A stretch of 11,757 nucleotides of DNA from Chitinophagaceae bacterium (lineage in GTDB: Bacteria > Bacteroidota > Bacteroidia > Chitinophagales > Chitinophagaceae), in assembly GCA_016741945.1 (NCBI GenBank), contig JACVCQ010000039.1, positions 1-11,757 of the forward strand. The letters run 5' to 3'. Shown one piece after another: positions 5,894-11,757 of the stretch. The notes below the pieces were generated by a model that searched no databases, had not been told where the DNA came from, and worked only from the letters and a program-made list of their open reading frames with translations. The stretch's first letter is position 1; each line of letters opens with the position of its first letter. A program made the position numbers and the translations under genes.

Positions 5894-7309
5894 CTATTGC
5901 AACGCAATCGTTGTTTCATTATCCCAATTTGCGCGGATATTCAATTGTCGGGGGATGTAAAACACTTTTTCAGGTTGTTTTTTGATGGGTGTAAAGCTTC
6001 CGGTATCCCATTTTCCGTTTTTATTTTCATCATACAAAATTCTCAATTCATAGCTTCCCGGTTTAAAGCGACGAATCTGAATATCATTTTGCTTGATGGG
6101 GTATGATGTAACTTGCTCGTCATTTTGGAAGATTTGTAATACAGCATGCTGATTGGTATCAACATTCAAAAAACGGAAACGTATACTGCCGTATTCTGTT
6201 TCCTTTCTTGTACTTAAGAGTAGTGTATCCGTTTTTGAGAGGGACGTGGCATTACTATCTAATACGGCATCTTTTTGAATGATTAGTTTATAAGTCGTAT
6301 TCTCTTTCCATGTATAGTTAAGTGTCAATGTTTTTCGAAGACTGTCTAATGTAAGTGTATAGCCTTTTTGTAATATATCATCATTATTTGTTAATCTCAC
6401 TTTTCCAGTATCCAATGAAAATACTTTTCTATTGAATACCATTTTAAAATCGCTCAGAAGGTCTTGCATACCATTATCTAAAATGGCGATATAGCGTAAT
6501 CTTTTATCGTCACGTATAGAAGGAGGTAAGCCAGTGGAAGGGTCTGTAGCTTTTTTATTTGTAGTAGTAGATTGTGTAAAAGCAAAAAAACTATCTATTC
6601 TATTGTTATTGCTTCCAATTTGTACCAAAGAATCCCTAAAAGCAAAAAGAGAGCTACTGTCAAAAATTTTATTATAGCTTTTACCATTCACAACATAAGC
6701 TGCAAATGTACCTGCAGGAAGGTTATTGAATTTGAATGTACCCTTACCATCAATTCTGGTAAAAAAACGGGGACTTAGTTTTTTAATCGCCGAATCAGAT
6801 GTGTTTTTGTGTAAAACAACAATCAAAGTACTATCTACTTTACCTGTCTCTGCTACCAATACCTTGCCCTCATAAGTATTGAAATCTATTGAAGGTCCGG
6901 TAGAAAAAACATAGCGAAAATTTTTCGCCACATTGCTTTCATTGACATCTATAATGCTATTTCCAAAATCAATAGCGTAAGTAGTGTTCTCTTCTAGTGA
7001 ATCTCTGAAGCGAACGGTTACATTTCTTAATTTATAATCAACCTGAGGAAGATTTTTGGGAACAGGAGCATAAATGATGTTTTCTGTATTCTGTAGAGAT
7101 ACAAACTCATCAAACGTAAGTAGAATATTTTTTGTTTTTACATTGATAGCAGAATCTTTAGGATTGGCTATCACCAATCTTGGAGGCAAACTATCTTTTG
7201 GGCCTCCACTGGGAGGTATCATATTCGCACAGGAATTAGCTATGATTATGATCACAAAACAAAGCGCAATACCATATAAGCGAGCAATAAATGTCAAAAG
7301 ATTTTTCAT
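5894..7309 (-). CDS. Ig-like (Big_5-type) domain lipoprotein
   Basis: A 471-residue predicted lipoprotein. A hydrophobic signal (about 12-24) leads to a lipobox-like I-A-N-S-C with C27 as the lipidated residue, followed by CANMIPPSGGPKD, the usual Bacteroidota start of this family. Residues about 40-137 (PPRLVIANPKDSAINV, ILLTFDEFV, TTYAIDFG..IIDVNE, YVFSTG) form a Big_5/SbsA-like Ig domain. A carboxypeptidase-regulatory-like strand pair follows (KGTFKFNNLPAGTFAAYVV), then a second Ig-like unit from about residue 270, and near the end DENKNGKWDTG, an acidic loop that may bind calcium. It is probably a surface or periplasmic outer-membrane-anchored protein; its exact role is unknown. It starts 64 nt after the helicase-nuclease stop, and its own stop abuts a heptad array. 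Confidence 0.85.
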   Translation of the reverse strand: MKNLLTFIARLYGIALCFVIIIIANSCANMIPPSGGPKDSLPPRLVIANPKDSAINVKTKNILLTFDEFVSLQNTENIIYAPVPKNLPQVDYKLRNVTVRFRDSLEENTTYAIDFGNSIIDVNESNVAKNFRYVFSTGPSIDFNTYEGKVLVAETGKVDSTLIVVLHKNTSDSAIKKLSPRFFTRIDGKGTFKFNNLPAGTFAAYVVNGKSYNKIFDSSSLFAFRDSLVQIGSNNNRIDSFFAFTQSTTTNKKATDPSTGLPPSIRDDKRLRYIAILDNGMQDLLSDFKMVFNRKVFSLDTGKVRLTNNDDILQKGYTLTLDSLRKTLTLNYTWKENTTYKLIIQKDAVLDSNATSLSKTDTLLLSTRKETEYGSIRFRFLNVDTNQHAVLQIFQNDEQVTSYPIKQNDIQIRRFKPGSYELRILYDENKNGKWDTGSFTPIKKQPEKVFYIPRQLNIRANWDNETTIALQ

Positions 7310-7317
7310 GCGTGGTG

Positions 7318-7325
7318 CAAACTTA
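7318..7325 (-). promoter_or_regulatory. Possible -7 promoter motif for the Ig-like lipoprotein gene
   Basis: TAAGTTTG on the minus strand matches TAnnTTTG exactly and ends 8 nt before the ATG, so a transcript from it would have an almost absent leader. No -33 TTG is present at the usual distance. A small 5-bp hairpin (7338-7342 with 7348-7352) between it and the helicase stop is too weak to call a terminator. Confidence 0.25.
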
Positions 7326-7373
7326 CAGGCTTTCTGCTGAGCTTTATGCTCATTGAATTAAAAATCATGTTAA

Positions 7374-10300
7374 TCATACGGTCTCTTCCTCGTTTTCATC
7401 CGGTTCGTGCAATGTAACAGCAATCTCATTGGTTTTTACAAACTCACACCAGCGGCAGTCTTCTTTACCACAACCGGTATAAAAATCTCTTTTTTGAATT
7501 TTCTCCCAAACCATTTCAATTTGTGCGGTTACAGTAGCAATATCTTGGGGTGTAATAATTCTTTTCTCTTTCAGATACCCTTTCTTTTTGTCCGGCTCTA
7601 TAAAATCGAATTCAGCACTCACAGCTTCCCAGTTTCTGGATGAGTTGTCAACCAATATTTTATAAAACACAGCCTGTCGCCAATAGTCACCACCAATGGG
7701 ATCTTTCTCATTGGGTGGATTTAATTTTTTGATCCCCTTTTCAGCATCCCCTGTTTTATAATCTACCACATTCACCTGTCTGCCATTGAATTCAAGCTTA
7801 TCCAGCTTACCTTTCAAAGGAATATCTTTAATCGTTACTTTACTGATATTGGTTTCTATGGCAACAATCTTTTCCCACTCATGAATATAGCGCTCATAGT
7901 AAGCCGATAAAACCTGTTCTCCCTGTTCTATTCTTCTTACATATTGCTCTTTGGTAAAATGTTCTTTGTGTCTATCCATGTACCATTTAAAGTCACTCAG
8001 AAATACAGTTTGATCCGGGAACTGGTTATTATTTTGCTGCATTTGCTGGAATAATTTCTGCAAAGCATAGTGAACTGCCGATCCAAACTCGGTAGCTTCT
8101 GATTTTCCGGAAGGCACACGAACCAGGTTGTTGAAGTAAAACTGTAACGGACATTTCAGGTAATTATTCAAGGCAGTTACATTCATCACAAACTTATCCA
8201 AGAGCTGATCAATAAATGAAGCTTCGCTTTGTTCAATCTCAGGTTTTAATTCTTTGCTGAGTGATAAAACAGCAAAATCAGCAATAGTTGCTGTAGGCAG
8301 ACTAATCTTTTCATATGGCAATACATGTTCTTCTCTGATTTCAGCGATAAACATAGATGGTTCAATGGCTTTTCCGTCTTTATTAGTGCTGGAATAGGAA
8401 ATGTACAAGTGTTGAGCAGCGCGTGTCATGGCTACATAAAACAATCTTCTAAGCTCTTCTTCTTCACTGTGGGCAGGTTGTGATGAAAAGATCGTATCGG
8501 GCATGCTATATCCACCTGCAGGTTTTCTTTTCTTTTCCCAGTTAGATGAGTTACATCCTGCTATGAAAACGTAATCATATTCTAATCCTTTAGAACCATG
8601 TGCAGTGAGGAGATTCACAGCCCTATCTGTTCCCGATACTCTTACCAAAGGTAGTACCAGCGACTCCTTATCCATCAAATCAAAGATATTCAACAGTTTT
8701 TCAAGTGTTAGATTGGGATTTCGATGTGTTTCTTTTTTAATAAAGTCAAATAATCCGGTGAGCAATTGTAATAGCCAGTGTTTATCCGGACTGTTCATTA
8801 CATATGCCAGCAAGCCTGTTTCACGAATGCAATTTTCGAATAATTGCTGTACGGTTATATTCGAAACATCACTAATTAGTTTTTCTAAGATGGTCTGTGC
8901 TTTTCTAAGTCCGGGTATTTCTGAGCTGAATAAATCTGGTAAAGGAGATTGTAGTTTCTCTGCGATCAACTGACGTAACGATTTTTTTTGATCATTAGAT
9001 TTTTTTTGTGCTGCTTCTGCACTCAATTTTGCGATCTCAATAGATGGAATAGAGAACCATTGAAAATGAAGTATTTCAAATAAAAGTTGATCACTGCTAA
9101 AAGCGATATGATGCTCATCTTTGAGGTATCTCAACAATTGTAATAATTGTCTGCAAATTTGTTCGTGAAGAATATTGACATCTCTTTTAGTGTATACCGG
9201 TATTTGTTTTTGCTGAAAGTACTTCGCCAGGTCTTCATGTGGTTTATTTTCTCGATAAATTATACAGATTTGTCCGGGTGCTACACCACTTTGTAAAAGC
9301 TCCTCCACTTGTAATGTGAGGTGAATCATTTCCTCACGTGGATTTTCATATTCTCTGATTGTAGGAAGTATTGTACTATCATTGATCTTGGTATTGGAAG
9401 CAGTCAATACTTTACTCAATCCCTCAATTTTATTTACTAACCTTTCTTGGTTTCTTTCAATCAATGATCTGGACACATCCAGAATTGGCTGCGTAGAACG
9501 ATAATTATGCGTGAGTACTACTGTATACAATGAATTACTGAACTGTTCGGCGAATTCCTGCATATTCTCAACATTCGCTCCTTGAAATCGATAAATACTT
9601 TGGTCGTCATCGCCCACAACAAATACATTTGGTTCCTCCCAATAACTGATCAGTAATTTCACCAGCATATTTTGGGTGCCACTCGTATCCTGGAATTCAT
9701 CTACCAAAATATATTGGTATTGTTCTTGATACCTTGCCAGTACATTTGGATGGGTTTTAAACACATCGATCACCCAGTTGATCATGTCATCAAAATCATA
9801 TAAACTCTGACTTCGCATCATCTGCTGAAAACGAGTAAACTCATTAACAGCAGCGCGAAGCTTTTCCATTTTTTCTTTTTCTTCTGCGATTTTATTTTCT
9901 TTCAGGTCTCCTTTTTTAAAAGCACCCTGATTTCTTTTATAGATAAACTCTTCACGGTTGGGTAAATCATTCAAGTAACTATCAATACATTGGTTGATGT
10001 ATTCCGGTTGCCAACCTTCTCTTTTCATATTACTGAAAAGCTGTTGGAGGTTTTTAATTTCAAAATATACATCTCCTCTATATCTCTTTAGTGGATGATT
10101 TTTTGGAAAACCATCGATCAATGTTTTTAATAAATCAATTCTTTCCAGATCTGATATCGGGTCAAGAGCGGTTTTCTCAAAAAGGGAGAGATTGTCCTGA
10201 ATTACATCATTACAAAAAGCATGAAAAGTGCAGATATTGACTTTATAAGCATCCGGTCCAATAAAGTTCAATAATCTTTTCCGCATGGCTACCACACCCG

Positions 10301-10517
10301 CATCGGTATAAGTTAGACATAAAATATTATCGGGTTGTATATCTGTTTCCAAACGAAGTTTTCCGATACGAGCACCTAATATTTGTGTTTTACCCGTACC
10401 CGGACCCGCAATCACCATTACAGGGCCTTCGGTCTTATCCACTGCATTCTTTTGTTGTTCATTCAATTCCTCATAAATCTTCTTGAACTGAGCCTGTTGT
10501 TGTTCACGGGTAATCAT
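7374..10517 (-). CDS. UvrD/PcrA-like superfamily 1 helicase with C-terminal PD-(D/E)XK nuclease
   Basis: ATP-driven DNA helicase fused to a nuclease, of the AddAB/AdnAB type in design, probably acting in break processing or repair in the cytoplasm. Helicase motifs are complete: AGPGTGKT (37-44, Walker A), LTYTDAG (68-74), TFHAF (97-101), LVDEFQDT (271-278, Walker B), GDDDQSIYRFQGA (302-314), NYRST (338-342), TAHGSKGLEYDYV (638-650) and RRLFYVAMTRA (690-700). The nuclease domain shows H816 in FGSAVH, D906 in GKLDKLE, D919-x-K921 in VVDYKTG and QAVFY at 948-952, a full catalytic set. C789 (LKCPLQFYF) plus C1016, C1021 and C1024 are placed like the iron-sulfur cysteines of AddB or Cas4, but with C-x4-C-x2-C spacing. 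The acidic tail DENEEETV ends it. A heptad array begins 23 nt upstream of the ATG. It is not classical UvrD (too long, has a nuclease); its biological partner is unknown. Confidence 0.93.
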   Translation of the reverse strand: MITREQQQAQFKKIYEELNEQQKNAVDKTEGPVMVIAGPGTGKTQILGARIGKLRLETDIQPDNILCLTYTDAGVVAMRKRLLNFIGPDAYKVNICTFHAFCNDVIQDNLSLFEKTALDPISDLERIDLLKTLIDGFPKNHPLKRYRGDVYFEIKNLQQLFSNMKREGWQPEYINQCIDSYLNDLPNREEFIYKRNQGAFKKGDLKENKIAEEKEKMEKLRAAVNEFTRFQQMMRSQSLYDFDDMINWVIDVFKTHPNVLARYQEQYQYILVDEFQDTSGTQNMLVKLLISYWEEPNVFVVGDDDQSIYRFQGANVENMQEFAEQFSNSLYTVVLTHNYRSTQPILDVSRSLIERNQERLVNKIEGLSKVLTASNTKINDSTILPTIREYENPREEMIHLTLQVEELLQSGVAPGQICIIYRENKPHEDLAKYFQQKQIPVYTKRDVNILHEQICRQLLQLLRYLKDEHHIAFSSDQLLFEILHFQWFSIPSIEIAKLSAEAAQKKSNDQKKSLRQLIAEKLQSPLPDLFSSEIPGLRKAQTILEKLISDVSNITVQQLFENCIRETGLLAYVMNSPDKHWLLQLLTGLFDFIKKETHRNPNLTLEKLLNIFDLMDKESLVLPLVRVSGTDRAVNLLTAHGSKGLEYDYVFIAGCNSSNWEKKRKPAGGYSMPDTIFSSQPAHSEEEELRRLFYVAMTRAAQHLYISYSSTNKDGKAIEPSMFIAEIREEHVLPYEKISLPTATIADFAVLSLSKELKPEIEQSEASFIDQLLDKFVMNVTALNNYLKCPLQFYFNNLVRVPSGKSEATEFGSAVHYALQKLFQQMQQNNNQFPDQTVFLSDFKWYMDRHKEHFTKEQYVRRIEQGEQVLSAYYERYIHEWEKIVAIETNISKVTIKDIPLKGKLDKLEFNGRQVNVVDYKTGDAEKGIKKLNPPNEKDPIGGDYWRQAVFYKILVDNSSRNWEAVSAEFDFIEPDKKKGYLKEKRIITPQDIATVTAQIEMVWEKIQKRDFYTGCGKEDCRWCEFVKTNEIAVTLHEPDENEEETV

Positions 10518-10540
10518 GGAATAAAGATAGAGGAATAATA

Positions 10541-10596
10541 GGTGCTAGGTGCTAGGTACTAGGTACTAGGTACTAGGTACTAGGTACTAGGTACTG
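10541..10596. repeat. Near-perfect heptanucleotide array, left arm of locus B
   Basis: Eight consecutive 7-bp units on the plus strand: two GGTGCTA, five GGTACTA and one GGTACTG, with no interruption. Each junction makes a CTAG, and the main unit contains GTAC. The array lies 23 nt upstream of the helicase-nuclease ATG, where a promoter would be expected. The near identity of units suggests recent slippage-type expansion, so copy number may vary between strains. Confidence 0.95.
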
Positions 10597-10662
10597 GGTG
10601 TGGAAATGCAAAAGTAAATCTTGAAACCAATACTCTATGATCAACAAGAAATTCCCTGCCAC

Positions 10663-10697
10663 TAAAACCTAGCACCTTGAACCTAGTACCCAGTACC
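10663..10697. repeat. Heptanucleotide array, right arm of locus B (inverted)
   Basis: Five 7-bp units in the opposite orientation to the left arm: TAAAACC, TAGCACC, TTGAACC, TAGTACC and CAGTACC. It ends 47 nt before the SRPBCC ATG. Its last two units match the complement of two adjacent left-arm units at 13 of 14 positions. Because the two genes diverge, each has an array in the same orientation relative to its own start (TAGTACC units reading towards the gene). The spacer 10597-10662 holds nothing I recognise. Confidence 0.85.
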
Positions 10698-10744
10698 AAC
10701 GCGAACTTTTTGCCTCAGAATCTGTTATTACACAAAGCAAACGC

Positions 10745-11254
10745 ATGTCAAAGGTCTATTCGCTCAAAACCGTACAGAAAATTCCGATCTCACTGGCAGA
10801 AGCCTGGGATTTTTTTAGTCGGCCACAGAACCTGAAAGAAATCACTCCTTCTAATCTTGGTTTCAATATCATTAGTAAGCATCATGGCGACAGAATGTAC
10901 CAAGGACAAATCATTGAGTATAAAGTGAGTCCTATTCTGGGTATTCCTTTGTATTGGATGACAGAAATTACTCATGTAGAAGAGAATAAATTTTTTGTTG
11001 ACGAGCAACGTTTTGGGCCTTATAGTTTATGGCATCACCAGCACCATTTCAGAGCTATTGAAGGCGGTGTAGAAATGATCGATATTGTTCATTACAAATT
11101 ACCATTATGGTTTTTAGGTGACATTGCTAATGTAATCATGGTACAATCTCAATTACGAGGTATCTTCAACCATCGCTTCAAAGCTGTGGAACAACGTTTT
11201 GGTATTTGGCCGGGAGAACAAGAGAAAAGGGTATTGTTTGATGGATCACTGTAA
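10745..11254 (+). CDS. SRPBCC-family ligand-binding protein
   Basis: A 169-residue soluble protein with the START/SRPBCC helix-grip fold. Recognisable parts are the opening strand YSLKTVQKIPISLAEAWDFFSRPQNLKEITPS (about 5-36), the central strands MYQGQIIEYKVSPILGIPLYWMTEITHVEENKFFVDEQRFGPYSLWHHQHHF (about 51-102), and the C-terminal helix QSQLRGIFNHRFKAVEQRFG. The family binds hydrophobic ligands in a central cavity; similar proteins are often labelled cell-division inhibitor or cyclase-like, with no proof here. No signal peptide. The start ATG matches the fold's beginning and an upstream extension is unlikely because the heptad array lies there. It is the only plus-strand gene, divergent from the helicase, and its 3' end overlaps the converging glycosylhydrolase gene by 9 bp. 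Confidence 0.85.
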   Translation: MSKVYSLKTVQKIPISLAEAWDFFSRPQNLKEITPSNLGFNIISKHHGDRMYQGQIIEYKVSPILGIPLYWMTEITHVEENKFFVDEQRFGPYSLWHHQHHFRAIEGGVEMIDIVHYKLPLWFLGDIANVIMVQSQLRGIFNHRFKAVEQRFGIWPGEQEKRVLFDGSL

Positions 11255-11757
11255 TAATCTGAGTGGACTCACATTATTATCTATATCAACAGAAGCGATT
11301 AAAACTTTTTTATTCTTTGCTCCAGGTAATTTAGTCAAGTCAATGACAGCTGTTTTATCACCGGGAATAAAAAGGATCAGTTGGCTATTCGCAAAATCAG
11401 GATCTTCACTTCCTTCATGCATGAATACCGCAAAGCCTTTAATCTTTTCTTCGCCTTTATAGGCTAACTTGAAAGTATACTCATTCGCTTTTTCTACCAA
11501 GGGCTGTGGTGGAATGGTATTATCAATCCAAGGCATGGGTGGGACTAGAGCGGGATAACGATAGTAGTTTTGTTGTAAACTATCATTCCATCCATTTGGA
11601 TTTCGATTGAATGAACTGCTGTTGTAATAAATACTTCCCTGTACATTTTTATAACTTCTCAATGCCTTGATTTGTTCAGGAATTTCATTTCTGTTTTTCC
11701 AGGCAATATTACTTCCTGCGCGGTATATGCCATGGCCGATATATAAATGTCTTTCAT
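11246..11757 (-). CDS. Family-10-like glycosylhydrolase (GHL10), C-terminal part
   Basis: Only the last 170 or so residues are in the window; the frame is open to the right edge, so the gene continues outside. The internal TTG at 11660-11662 is not a real start: in-frame homology extends upstream as HLYIGHGIYRAG...W.NRNEIPEQIKALRSY. The GHL10 barrel end is shown by VQGSIYYNSSSFNRNPNGWNDSLQQ and YYRYPALVPPMPWIDNTIPP. From about KANEYTFKLAY onward comes a fibronectin-III-like domain ending ...NNVSPLRLLQ. The family consists of secreted or lipoprotein hydrolases acting on cell-wall or exopolysaccharide sugars; the substrate is unknown and the catalytic residues are outside the window. The stop overlaps the end of the converging SRPBCC gene, and no terminator separates them. 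Confidence 0.82.
   Translation of the reverse strand, partial: ERHLYIGHGIYRAGSNIAWKNRNEIPEQIKALRSYKNVQGSIYYNSSSFNRNPNGWNDSLQQNYYRYPALVPPMPWIDNTIPPQPLVEKANEYTFKLAYKGEEKIKGFAVFMHEGSEDPDFANSQLILFIPGDKTAVIDLTKLPGAKNKKVLIASVDIDNNVSPLRLLQ

Noticed and set aside
10541..10697. CRISPR array
   Set aside because: The repeat unit is 7 bp with no spacers between units and no cas genes nearby.
11660..11662. TTG start giving a 138-residue protein at the right end
   Set aside because: The frame stays open with clear GHL10 homology to the window edge, so this is an internal Leu codon of a longer gene.

Overview
The window looks like chromosomal DNA of a Bacteroidota bacterium, most likely a Chitinophagaceae-type member (family placement is inference). 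Reasons: AT-rich DNA, almost no Shine-Dalgarno sites, TAnnTTTG-type -7 motifs, a methionine synthase split into a homocysteine domain and a folate/B12 protein, exported proteins ending their signal peptides in A-Q, and families typical of the phylum (DUF5777 barrel, Big_5-type lipoprotein, GHL10 glycoside hydrolase).

Layout. Nearly everything is on the minus strand, so transcription runs right to left. From the right edge: 11757-11246 (-) is the C-terminal part of a family-10-like glycosylhydrolase that continues outside the window; 10745-11254 (+) is an SRPBCC ligand-binding protein, the only real plus-strand gene, whose end overlaps the glycosylhydrolase end by 9 bp. A divergent intergenic region with two heptanucleotide arrays facing each other separates it from a 1047-residue UvrD-like helicase with a C-terminal PD-(D/E)XK nuclease (10517-7374, -). 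Next come an Ig-like lipoprotein (7309-5894, -), a second pair of facing heptad arrays, and recR (5753-5139, -). A three-gene cassette of envelope proteins follows (4954-2879, -): membrane OB-fold protein, YceI protein and DUF5777 barrel, closed by a strong hairpin terminator. Last is the split methionine synthase, metH part 1 (2642-1626) and part 2 (1609-89), behind a leader of about 160 nt that can fold.

How the genes fit together. The two MetH parts make one enzyme that moves a methyl group from methyltetrahydrofolate through cobalamin to homocysteine. The OB/YceI/DUF5777 genes look like one transcript for envelope proteins of unknown joint role. Helicase-nuclease and RecR both belong to DNA break or gap repair, but a lipoprotein gene and a repeat array lie between them, so shared control is not shown.

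Most unusual: two intergenic loci 5 kb apart carry degenerate 7-bp tandem arrays in inverted pairs, and the units of both loci fit one loose consensus (T-A/T-G-N-N-N-C). At the left edge the metH part 2 frame continues as recognisable homology through two stop codons, which suggests a degraded contig end or a real C-terminal break. I found no phage, transposase, CRISPR array, tRNA or rRNA, and no complete novel multi-gene system.
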